Shown here one piece after another: positions 20,906 to 30,964 of a stretch of 33,089 bases of DNA; position 1 is the stretch's first letter; each line of letters begins with the position of its first letter. Source of the stretch: Sperchopsis tessellata (taxonomy: Eukaryota; Arthropoda; Insecta; Coleoptera; Hydrophilidae); the NCBI GenBank assembly GCA_033557685.1, contig JAWQRN010000246.1:1-33089 (forward strand). The letters run 5' to 3'. Position numbers and translations under genes: made by a program. The notes beneath the pieces were generated by a model. The model did not search any database. It was not told the DNA's origin and saw nothing but the letters and a program-made list of their open reading frames with translations.

Positions 20906-21391
20906 TCAATAATGCAATTTGCATTGTGTTTGCAATAAATTGGAAAGATGATTTTGTTTTGCTATTTGAGTTTCAAAACATTTGCGTATGGAAGTTTCAA
21001 CCAATCTGTGAAAGTTTGTGATGTCCGATAGCCATGGGTTGTCATGATCAATAAAATAAACTTCTTTGAATGGTACCCAGTCAAATAGATCGTCTCCAGA
21101 AAAGCGAGGTAAATCAATCTTGGGTAGTTTGACCTCCGAGATTGTGGCTTGATTCGGTGTAGATTTAGAAGATAAAGCATTTGATCTTGATATTTTAAAT
21201 ATTGTAATGTGAATTTATGTTAGGAGTTCGTCACGTTCTTCATGAAGAGAAAATATGCTAAACTTTACAGTAGTGTTGCTGTTATAATTACAAATCTTTA
21301 TTAAAGCCTTTGCATATGATTCTATAGACTGGTATATCTCTGATACAGATTCGCATAAAGCTTCAAAGTAAACTATCTTGACCGAATCCAT
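20906..21391 (-). pseudogene. BEL/Pao retrotransposon Gag fragment (DUF1759)
   Basis: Starting at the ATG at 21391 on the minus strand, one frame runs 161 codons to a TGA at 20906-20908 with a single internal TAA at 21215-21217. The N-terminal part (SIFSLHEERDELLT just before the stop) fits the coiled segment at the start of BEL/Pao Gag. After it, VKLPKIDLPRFSGDDLFDW, PFKEVYF, NPWLSDITNFHRLVE reproduces the LPKxxLPxFSGDxxxWxxFxxxF and NxxLSDxxKFxxL motifs of DUF1759, the Gag domain of these elements. The GEA motif that should follow is not recognisable, and no protease, reverse transcriptase or integrase follows at lower coordinates. It is therefore a truncated 5' piece. LTRs were not identified, though sequence upstream (21640-22100) could contain one. 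Confidence 0.8.
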
Positions 21392-22771
21392 TTTCGTAAG
21401 TTTTCCTATGGTTCTAATTATTCGAAATAGTGATAATAGATTTGCAGGGGATCAATTACTATGTGTTGGTGGTATTTCAATGTATACAAATTCGAGGTGT
21501 AAGTTAAAAGGTAACTGTTAGCCAACAAGAACCACAATACGATATTTGAAAATAGCTACCTATTTTAAAACACGAAAATGCGATCACAAAACAGCAATAC
21601 GACTGAGAATAATCAAAACTACAAGTAAAATAGCGAACGACAAAAAAATGTACACTAATTATGTCAATAATTTATTCGATAGCTAATTACAATTATTTGT
21701 TCATAAATACCTTGTTGTGGTATTTCCTCTGGGAGCTGCTGACGTTTCATTTTGTTGTAAAAAGCAATCAGGACTCAGGGCGGGATACGACATGGGAATA
21801 GATAAGAATGCACGTAATAAACAATTGTTCTTGCGCGGCAATAAATATCGCTAACTTTAAAGAGGGTGTTGATACGAATTGATCAAAACAGAAACGTGCG
21901 CCAGGGCTGACTGATGATTTCGAATTGGATTAAGTAAGACCTTATTCGATGAGGTTGTAAGATGGTAGATGTTGTCAAAAATTTCCTACGTTCTATGGCG
22001 GTTCATTTGGAAAAATAATATAGAATATATCCGATACCAACGCCTGGAGGCATAACTACCGATTCAGGGTACAAACAGAGTGAAAGTTTTTGGGGGTAAC
22101 AAAGAAGTTTCACACTAACCGACAACGAATTGCAAATATTACTATTTACGAACAATTATAAAGTTGCAATAGCCCCAGCACTATTGTAATACTATTCATG
22201 ATTGTACCATACATATAATTCAGTTTTTAATGTTAAATCGTTTACAACTCGATATTTAGATTTTACCAATTTAAAATTGGGGAACTAAACTGGAAACCCT
22301 GTTTCACCTCCAAAATAACTGTATCATAAAATAGAGAATTGTTTGTTATAATTTTTTATATCTTCTATTTTGCTGTTAAATTCAATCTATAATTTTCGAC
22401 TATAACATTAGTAGCACTTGTTTACAGTTGATTGAATAATATATGACAGTGAGGCATAAATAAGTGAAAATAATTTTGCTACTAAATAAAGTTTTAATTT
22501 TATTAACTATATATAATATACTAATCCAATAAGTAAAATTTAAAGTGGTCGAATTTTGCTGTTTTTCCATACTGTTTAAACAAGCATACATTTTATTTTG
22601 TTATATATACAATGTTTATAGACACTTCATGTTGAAATACAACCTTGTGGGTTTGGCAGTCTTTATTTTACAACTTCACCTAATTCTGCTGTGCGCTTAG
22701 CCAATTTTCTAAAAAATGTTGAAAAACTGTGCAATTTACTACAAATTTTAATATCTTAAACTTAAGTTATC
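21392..22771. other. About 1.4 kb spacer, possible leader/LTR of the BEL/Pao fragment
   Basis: This lies upstream of the Gag fragment in its reading direction, where a leader and 5' LTR would be expected. A GC-richer stretch at about 21720-22110 is the only candidate, but I cannot see paired ends or a primer-binding site that I trust. Confidence 0.3.
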
Positions 22772-23147
22772 TTCAGGTTTTCGGTGTGTTGGATTTTGTT
22801 TTTGCCAACGTTTTGTCCGCCGTTGCAGGGGACATTATCAAGACCTGCAGCTCTTAAAAGTGCTAATTATAGATTGTCATGTTGCTTTGAAAAGTGCTTG
22901 TCAAGAAATAAATGTATTCATTTATATGATTTATTTGATACTAGCACTTGTGAGAGCTTCATGTTATTCTATTGTTAGCACTTTTTAGAGCTTGTCTGTA
23001 TCTACATCTAGCACTTTTCGGAGCTACATGGCAATCTATAATTAGCACTTTTAAAATCTGCAGGTCTTGCTAATATCCTCTGCAATGGTGGACGCAACGT
23101 CGGCAAAAACAAAATCCAACACACGCTTAACTTCCAGGAAACCTGAA
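22772..23147. mobile_element. Foldback element copy 1 with internal 34-bp units
   Basis: The element starts TTCAGGT (22772-22778) and ends with its reverse complement ACCTGAA (23141-23147). Arms of about 105 bp pair over nearly their whole length, sharing GTGTGTTGGATTTTG, TTTTTGCC, ACGTT, TTGCAG, AAGACCTGCAG and TAAAAGTGCTAATTATAGA. The centre carries three head-to-tail units of 33-34 bp, AGCACTTTTCGGAGCTACAT followed by GGCAATCTATAATT, at about 22944-23045. The left half holds the same unit in reverse orientation. The transcript or single strand would fold into one long hairpin. The element has no coding capacity, so it is non-autonomous. No target duplication was recognised. Confidence 0.85.
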
Positions 23148-25425
23148 TAGATTTACTTTGACCGAGAAAGTCTACGCACTGAATTTATTTTGAGTTGTTG
23201 CTTTTTGTAGGGTTAGATTTAGCCGGTGTGCATAATGGTGAAAACAGTTAGCTGACATACAATATAAAATATATATATATATAGGAATGTCAATAAAATC
23301 GGATTGATAAATCCCGATATTGCTTCCAAAACTGTACTTTTTTTCAAAATGCTTTTTTACAAAGTATATTGAGTTCAGGTACAAAATTGAATAGACCACG
23401 AAATACTCCGGGATTTTCAGATGATTCAGCTTTACAGTTCCATATCGAATGCCTTGCAAAATTGTATACTATCTTCTATATAATTTACTTATATTATGAA
23501 AATGGTTTTTATTGTATTCATTAACATTTTTTTGATAAGCCTTTCATTATCAGTCTATAATCTATACATAATATCCATATCTATATAATCTATAATGGCC
23601 AGGCTAAGAATATCAAGTAAACTCGCAGAATAGTTAATGCGAATCTATGAGGCACAATGTTTTTGGATTTTAGGCTTTAAATGTTTTAAATCAATCATAC
23701 CAATTTTATGCCATAAATAGTCTATCCCAATAATATACAAGGAAAACAAAAAAACGCATTTTTAACTTAACATTTGCAACTCCTCGAATAGAAATTATAC
23801 ATAGATTCACTAAAATACTTACTAATTAATTTTTATTATCCATGAGTGATTGCTTAATGTATAATTTTGATATTGGTAGGCCAGATTGCTGGAATTGTAA
23901 ATATTATTCAAAATTCAGCTTTCCTTCACTTTTAAGTTTAATAATACGTTGAACTGACGTATTCAACAATTTTAACTTTTCACATAAATAATAAATAGTC
24001 GGTTTATATACACAAAATGCACACATAAATCTGAGATATAAATGCAAACAACTTGAACCGGTGTTAATGAAATTACGTGCTGCGTGTGATACATTCAGTT
24101 GTAATGTTGCATGCTAATCGATAGCTCTCTAGATAAATTTAGGTGAGTGACTATAATTCCGACAGTAAAGAACTGTTATTGCGTAATCTAAAGAGTCGTA
24201 TATCAATGACCTAATTCTGTAGATTATTATTTTTATCCATCACCATTCCATTCGTTTATATATAATTCCTAGCAATGGTAATATTTGATGCATTTGATTA
24301 GCGAGAGCTTTTACTCAATTTGACCAAGGGACTCCCTAGGCTAATATATTTTTTAAGTTTTATATGTATTTTTTTTTAAGTGAATACAGTGACCAAATAA
24401 CTTAAAGAAGAATCCGCCACTTCTGTTTAGATGTCTTCCCTTGCCTTGGCGTAAAGTGGGTGAAGGTTAATGCCAAATTTATTTTAAAATTTTGTTTTAA
24501 TTACATTGTGATTTATAATTTTTGTGAGAACCCAGCAAAAATGCTCTTTAGAAAGTTTATGTAGTACGCTCTGATATTTAATGGAAAATATATTTTTTCA
24601 AATCAGTTTAATTATATATAGTTTCATTTGATCTGAAGCCACTTTATGTAATATCTTGTATACATTTCAATTAATTTTCTACTTCTAACTAAGATATAGC
24701 ATATTACCGTCCGCTTTTAACGCATTATAAAATTAACCTACGCTCTAGTCAAAAATTAAGTTTACTATTAAAAAAAATAGTAATTTTAATTAAACATATG
24801 AAGTCTAGTGTTGGCGGAAACCATTATGCATAAAGCATAGGTATTCCTTTCTTGTCTTTCCATTCAAACTTTCTTTAGTAGAACTTGTTTCTACAGCAAC
24901 CGTCTTTACACACTACATATTATTCGTATTAATAGAATAATTCAAAAATATTATTGTTGTTATTAGTAATTCCAATAAAACCAGATTCCATATATCGATA
25001 TCTTCCAACAGGATGAAAAATATTTGTTCTATCTGCAATTTTTGTAGTATTATAATAACGTATATTCAGCAATTTTCCAATTACTAGAGGATTACGTTAT
25101 TATTTTTAAATTTGTAGTAGTATTTGCATGATGACGTGTTGAAGAGGAGATTGAAAAGAAAAAATGAAATATATTACTATTGTATTGTATGTGAATTGTT
25201 ATCTTTTCTGCACTGAATAATAGTAAACAAGAAAATTATTTTATATTATTATTTGACTGTTTGTAACATCTGCGCATTTTGTTTTTTCCTTGATATTTTT
25301 GGATAGTGTTATATTATGAATTATCCTATTTTACAATCACTATTCTATAGAATACAAATTATTAAAAACAGTTTATTCATTAAATATTTTAACTTTGACT
25401 TTGCAACCTAAACACAGTGTTCCAA
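23148..25425. other. About 2.3 kb AT-rich spacer, no gene recognised
   Basis: The stretch contains a 15-bp TA run (23269-23283). A 95-codon minus-strand open frame at 23172-23459 spans that run and is rich in Tyr and Ile, as expected by chance. I see no transposon motif or repeat. Confidence 0.5.
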
Positions 25426-25759
25426 TGAATATTAGCGTGAATGCAAGGCGAAAAAGTTTAAACAGCGACGCCGGATGATAAATACGTTTCTAATATAAAT
25501 GACGGAAAAATCAACATTCTCGTTTGCGCCCCCTAGCGGCATTCAAATAAAGTTGATTAATGTGCCTCGCGCTTCTTTCATACGTACGTACGTTTTTTTA
25601 TTGGGATTTTACAAACATCTCCCCTCTTATTTACGGCATTCGATTCTTTTCCCATTTATCACCGCGGAAATATTACCTCGCCGTCAGTCCTCTAAAAGGA
25701 ATGAAAAAATGTATTTGTAAACAAAATACAACAGCGGCATATCTACATATATGATGGCC
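25426..25759. promoter_or_regulatory. GC-richer patch with CTCF-like motif
   Basis: The sequence GCGCCCCCTAGCGG (25526-25539), reverse complement CCGCTAGGGGGCGC, matches the core of the CTCF binding motif. CTCF is an insulator and chromatin-loop zinc-finger protein present in arthropods. The patch also holds TGATTAATG, TACGTACGTACG (25580-25591) and CCGCGG, and stands out from its AT-rich surroundings. Overlapping 73- and 64-codon plus-strand ORFs are present, but their composition and lack of motifs do not persuade me. A conserved regulatory element is my preferred reading, as an inference from one motif. Confidence 0.35.
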
Positions 25760-26661
25760 TTAAAAGGAGGGGAAGTATTTAATAAAAATTTCAAACGACT
25801 TGACAAGAGGCAAAATATTTGTTCATTCACCATAACATATTGGTTTTGAAAGCAACTGGTAACTTTACAAGAAGAAATAATTTTTCTGAAATGGTTATCG
25901 GTACTTAATAGTTTTCTTAGTAAATGTAAATATTTTTTTGTAATTATTCTATTATTATATTTTTCTATTATTTTGATTTATAGTATTTATTTTTGTAACA
26001 TATGTTCATAATCAGTTTTGGTGTTTATCTACGTTGAAATTTATGAACAATTAATAAATGAGTACACATTTAAAAATTATAGGAATATTTTGAGGAATTC
26101 ATTAAAAAGCAGCTGATGACGGTTTTGGGCGTCTATAATATTGTGAGCGAATTACAGTATGGGTTCTAGTATTCTGTGATCACGGAAGAAAAATCTCAAG
26201 CAAACCATGAGATTATTATATTGGTTATAAGTAAAATCATTTGTAAGATATAGTATTATGATAAGGGGTGTACATACAAAAGTGCGTTGCAGCCGACCCG
26301 TTTGACACATTGTCGTACTAGAGAATTATAAAAAGTGAGTTTTTGTTATGCACATTCACATGTGATAGGATAAGACCCAGTGATATTTGTTAGTTGTGGG
26401 AGAGTAAGAGAGTGAGATAAATTTAAAAAAAAATGAGTACATTTACATGTTTCCTTTTTTTAGGATAACTTTCTATGTATATCTAATGTTATTGTAGGTT
26501 CTTTTAAACAACTTGTACGTTGATAAGTCGATAAATAAACTGTACAAATTTAGGTACCTCTTAAGCTACTTAGAATTGGATGAAGTTTCATATTGATATT
26601 AAATATCACTACCTAGCCAGTTGTACAAATCATTATGAAATATGTGTAGTATTGTTATTGA
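25760..26661. other. AT-rich spacer, nothing recognised
   Basis: About 900 bp without a defensible ORF, repeat or motif. Confidence 0.5.
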
Positions 26662-26935
26662 TGAGTAAATCTAGAGCGCTGAAATCTATAGAGCACATAA
26701 ATTTGAGTGTGTAAATCCTTAGAGCGTGCAAATTCGTACACTGTATAAATCTGTAGGGAGAGTAAATCAGTAGAGTGCGTATATCCTTAGAGTGTGTAAA
26801 GCATTAGACCATGTAAATCTGCAGGGCACATTAAGTAGAGTATGTAAATCCATAGAGTGTGTAAATCCGTAGAGTGTGCAGTTCTATAGATATAAATCTA
26901 CAGAGCACTGAACATACCTTCAGATCCTTAGCGTG
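26662..26935 (+). repeat. Minisatellite, about 17-bp unit
   Basis: About fifteen degenerate copies of GTGTAAATCCRTAGAGT run head to tail. The cleanest pair is at about 26850-26885. Variants change the CC pair to CT or AG and the tail to GCRT or GGAG. The array has no coding potential and does not resemble the other repeats in the window. Confidence 0.85.
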
Positions 26936-28520
26936 TGAATCAAAAGTATTATAATAACTATCATGTTGTACAACAGCAATACTTGAACGAAACCCCTAAA
27001 AAGGATATTTACATTTTTTTACAATCGACATTAAAACCTCTAACCTTAAGTAAATTGTTAGCTAAATAAACCAATTACATTATAATACATTTATATCTTC
27101 CTTGTATTCAAACTGCCCGTCACTACGAATTAATGTTGTGTTGATTTGACACAAAGTCATTAGCTTCGTGATATTCTTCTAACAAAATACTTTATCTGGT
27201 AAGCCTATACGCTCTCTTTGGATTAGTTTTATTCAATTTATGTATGTTTCTTTATGAGTACGTTTACATACTATTTGCCTAGGTATGGTTAATGGAAACT
27301 AAATCGCAAGAATTCTATCTGCTTATATTTATAGATGTAAAGTAGAAACTAAACCGCAGTAACCGACTTCGGAGCAGTCACATTTAATAAATTATTAGTA
27401 AATTAATCTTTTGAATGCAACTCAGTAACATTTAAGTACTCTCCATATGCATACCAACCAGCACCACACCTAACCTCTGTTTATTTCAAATAATATGGTT
27501 ACTTGAAATTATAATACATTTTTTTTAAATTTTTAACGTCCAATTGTTCACATTTAAAATATAGAACTAACGCAAAATCACATTAAAATGTTTATTGAAG
27601 TATTTCCCTTTTATTCTTTTGGAAATTTCATCGGCTTGGAATAAATTTACAAACAGAATATAATGCCAAAAAAAAAACGTATTGGCATGGTTTATGTAAA
27701 CTGAAGGTATTTTACTTTTAGATATTAGCAATTGCATTTTAGGTAATATCATAACTTGTGATATAGCAAAACTAATGGATATAAATGTTATTATCTACAA
27801 TATATGCATGTGTATATTCAAATTCAGTATATTTCGTCTTGCATGATAGGTTTATATTTGTATATGTTTATACATCTTCAAATAAATCAAGTTTGACTGC
27901 GTCTTGGTCTGTGATTGGACGTTAACCTATGAATAATTATGCGAAAATACTATAAATACCACTAACCATAATAACATAAACTTAAGTTTTATTTATAATT
28001 GAACATTACTACAAATTGTAAGTTTTCTAGTTTGATATTTAAATAGTTTTAATATGAAAAAGCAACTTTTTTTCTCACTGAATATTTGAACATTAAAATG
28101 ATGTATGCGCAACTGAGCAAACACTGTACAAAGAAGAAACATCTCAAGAAAATTTAGCTGCGTTGGAGGACAGCAGACGTTTTATTCCCAAAATCATTAT
28201 CAGATATGAGATATTGGTGAAAAAGGTCCACATTCTTATTAGCAAAACCAGATCTTTTAGAAAAATTTTAGATAGATGATTTTTGTGCTATATTAAGCTG
28301 TATGTAAAATTTAATATTTTGAAAACATAATAATGAATTTAATATTAAAAGTAGTACTACAAGAATCAATAGCATAAGAGCATTTTTGATATTTAAAACC
28401 AAATTATCTAAGATCTGATTGGTTAGGGCAGTTAAGTTAACGTAGCTATTTATAGAACGTAGCTATTTACAGAGCACTGCTTATATAAGTAATTTATCTT
28501 GAGCCCAAGCCTCATATGTA
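26936..28520. other. About 1.6 kb spacer; 17-bp duplication near its end
   Basis: No gene was recognised. AACGTAGCTATTTAYAG is duplicated head to tail at 28439-28455 and 28456-28472 with one mismatch, just upstream of mariner element 2. An inverted CCAAT motif (GATTGGA, about 27914) lies about 35 bp before TATAAATA (about 27950), which is promoter-like, but I see no gene behind it. Confidence 0.45.
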
Positions 28521-29724
28521 AAGGAGGGCTCCAACTGAACTCCAGATTTAATTTTCGTGTCATTTTTTTGTATTGAGGTTGGTAACTCTGATACTTTGAC
28601 AGTTATAATCTATGATTCTTCCGGTTAGAAAATATGGAAACTTTCTGAAAGAACAGGGAACATTGTTAAAACGCATTACTAATTCGGTTTCAGTACGAAA
28701 ACTTCGTGGAATTTGTGGTTAAGAAAGTACAAAAAAGGAGTCAGCTGTCCAAAGATTGATTAAAAAGTTTGATGGAACAGGTTCAGTAATGAATGTAAAA
28801 CCTCGTGAGTATAAACGTGGGACAAGTTCCTGTGAGAATACTGCCATGATTAGGAAAAGTGTCGTTGCAAATCCGAGAACATCTATTCGGGATCGTGCAC
28901 AACAATTGAACATTTTGAGAAGCATCCTTCAGCGAATTCTCACTAAAGAATTCATGAATGCAAAATTCAACTGATACAAAGCTAAAGCTCGCTGGCTACC
29001 TCCACCTCCGAAAGTTCGCCAATTGGTTTTTAGAGAATCATGAATTAGTCTCTCTATTTGGTCCAAAAATCATATTCAGTGATGAGGCGCATAGTCACCT
29101 CAAAGGTTTCGTAGACAAACAAAATTGATGCATTTGGGGATCGGAAAATCCTTGCGTGATTTATGCAAAGTAAATGCACCCAGAACGAGGCACTACATGG
29201 TCTAGATTTTGGGCGGCGGCGTGATAGGCCCTTACTCCTCTGAAAGTGAGACTGCATATTCGGTAACTGTGAATGGCGATCGTTACCGAAACATTATAAT
29301 GGAGGTTTTTTGGCACCAACTGGACGATATGGACCTTGAACTAATGTGGTTCCAGCAAGTCGTAGCTAACTGCCATACCACAGTTGACTTACTGCACCAA
29401 CAATTTCCTAGTCTCGTAATTTCACGGAATGTCGACAAGGTCTTGTGATTTAACATTGTGCGATTTTTGTGGGGTTACCCGAAATCCAAGGTATATGCCA
29501 GTAATATGCAAACTTTTGACGACCTCAAAACCGAAATCCGACGTGTTATCGAAATTTTCGTGAAAAGAACCAAGATTTGCAGCCGAAGCCGAGGTGACCA
29601 TTTGTCCGACATAATTTTTCATATTGGGTGTCCGCTTTAATAATGTATAAAAATCCAATCAGAAAATCAATAAAAAGTCGTTTTATTTCCAATTTAAATC
29701 CGGCGCTCAATTTAAGTCACCTTC
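28521..29724 (+). mobile_element. Mariner-like element 2 (full length, about 1.2 kb, decayed)
   Basis: TA at 28519-28520 and at 29725-29726 flank the element, as expected for TA target duplication. The left terminal repeat (AAGGAGGGCTCCAACTGAAC, then TCCAGATTTAA) and the right one read on the minus strand (AAGGTGACTTAAATTGAGCG, then CCGGATTTAA) match with several substitutions and one 1-bp gap. The element has the usual full length of about 1.2 kb. Its transposase, on the plus strand, is interrupted. Confidence 0.85.
28612..29640 (+). pseudogene. Mariner-like transposase pseudogene 2
   Basis: The N-terminus reads KYGNFLKEQGTLLKRI, ESAVQRLIKKFDGTGSV (around 28736-28794), then ANPRTSIRDRAQQLNI (28867-28914), the two helix-turn-helix parts of the DUF4817-type DNA-binding domain. 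The catalytic domain shows FSDEAHSHLKGFVDKQN (from about 29075) with the first Asp. GPYSSESETAYSVTVNGDRY and MDLELMWFQQVVANCHTTVD (about 29328-29387) follow. Here the second catalytic Asp of the QQD motif is Val (GTC), which alone would kill the enzyme. The third motif survives after a frameshift as CDLTLCDFLWG (about 29435-29470). The C-terminus is well kept: QTFDDLKTEIRRVIEIFVKR and SRGDHLSDIIFHI (to 29626). Stops or frameshifts occur near 28971, 29040, 29127 and 29425. Confidence 0.85.
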
Positions 29725-29824
29725 TACTTAGGCAGTTTGTATTTGTAATACTAAATGAATATATCATCTAACAAATAAATATTAAAAATTCGATGCGTAG
29801 TGTGACACGGCCACACTAATTATC

Positions 29825-30137
29825 TTCAGGTTAACCGTGTGTTGGATTTTCATTTTGCCGATGTTTTGTTGACAATTGCAGGGAGTATTATCAAGACATG
29901 TAGCTCTTAAAATTGTATAATTATATACTGCCATGTAGCTCTGAAAACTGCAGGTCGGCACCTACACCTAGCACTTTTCAGAGCTATATGGCAGTCTACA
30001 ATAAGCACTTTTCGGAGATATATGGCAGTTTACAAAAAGCACTTTAAAGAACAACATGTCTTGATAATGTCCCCTGTAATAGTGGACGAAACGTTGGAAA
30101 AAACGCCAACACACGGTTATCTTCCGGAAAACCTGAA
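29825..30137. mobile_element. Foldback element copy 2 with internal 34-bp units
   Basis: It begins TTCAGG (29825-29830) and ends ACCTGAA (30131-30137). The arms pair over about 90 bp, sharing CGTGTGTTGG, TGATAATGTCCCCTG-type sequence and AAGACATGT. Two clean 34-bp units, AGCACTTTTCAGAGCTATAT followed by GGCAGTCTACAATA and a near copy, lie at about 29968-30035, with reversed partial units in the left half. It matches copy 1 throughout but is 63 bp shorter. As in copy 1, the left tip is 11 bp shorter than the right tip between TTCAGG and GTGTGTTGG. It lies 100 bp from mariner element 2. Confidence 0.85.
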
Positions 30138-30778
30138 GTTAAATAGTAAATATACTATTATTTTAGAAGGATAATTAATAACATGAATAATAATAAATAA
30201 TAATAAAAAATTAATAATACTAATAACTCTATAGTTTTTTCCAGGCGATGGAATAAGCATGTAAGTACGAGACTTGTAGATGTAGAAAAACAAGGGCTAT
30301 TAGAGTTGTATTTATTTTTTTTCACATCACGGTATAAAATGTAGAAGTACATCCACCTACATTATATCCAAACAAAATAATAGAAAAAAATTGTATTGTT
30401 TTGATTTTAGAGATATTTCCCTGACTTTACATCTATAATTCTACACAATAGACTATATTAAAAGCATCGTTCCCAGCATGCTCTAGAAACTTTTCCCTCA
30501 GATACATTATTCGATCTCAAAAAATTTACATATAATATATATTGGACATAAATTTTAAAATTTGTTCGACACCTTCACGGAATAACAATATATTTTGAGA
30601 ATAGTTTTTAAAGCTATTAGGTAAAAAAGTTGTTGGAAACATGACGAAACAAAATTTTCTTTTTGCTTGATAATCTTATGATCGCATTTACTGCCTATTT
30701 GACGATCTTACATTTAAATTTTCCGAGAAAATATAAACACAAAACTGGATATTTCGATTAAGGGGCGACAAATTTACA
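30138..30778. other. AT-rich spacer, nothing recognised
   Basis: About 640 bp. TAATAA-rich simple sequence occurs at 30175-30225. No gene was recognised. Confidence 0.5.
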
Positions 30779-30964
30779 TTAAAATAGGGTAGCAAGCCGA
30801 TATCTCCCCATCCAAACTCCAAAGTAGGGCCAAGCTGTCTCCTCATCTGAGTCGTCGTCCTCCGCCCGGATTTCAATCAGGGGACCAACTTCATTCATGG
30901 CCTTCTTTATGCACTGCTCAGTGTTGTGTGAAAGAGATACACGTCGCCTTTTATACGTCTTCAA
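30779..30964 (-). CDS. Unidentified coding-like fragment with acidic stretch
   Basis: On the minus strand a frame opens just after a TGA at 30965-30967 and runs to the TAA at 30779-30781. It has no ATG at its start; the first codon is TTG. The product begins KTYKRRRVSLSHNTEQCIKK, continues with AMNEVGPLIEIRAEDDDSDE and ends EETAWPYFGVWMGRYRLATLF in sense. Basic N-terminus, acidic middle and a Trp/Tyr-rich end give it a protein-like composition, and the DNA here is less AT-rich than around it. It could be an exon entered through the AG at about 30960, or a fragment of a mobile-element protein. I recognise no family. Confidence 0.3.
   Translation of the reverse strand: MKTYKRRRVSLSHNTEQCIKKAMNEVGPLIEIRAEDDDSDEETAWPYFGVWMGRYRLATLF

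Noticed and set aside
20821..21021. 66-codon plus-strand ORF
   Set aside because: It is partly antisense to the BEL/Pao Gag fragment and has no motif.
23172..23459. 95-codon minus-strand ORF rich in Tyr and Ile
   Set aside because: Its length comes partly from the (TA)n run, and no domain is visible.
26662..26935. CRISPR-like array
   Set aside because: The units are contiguous 17-mers without unique spacers, so this is a minisatellite.
27905..27960. Inverted CCAAT plus TATAAATA as a promoter
   Set aside because: There is no downstream gene and both motifs are common in AT-rich sequence.
28719..28925. 68-codon minus-strand ORF
   Set aside because: It is antisense to the DNA-binding domain of mariner element 2.
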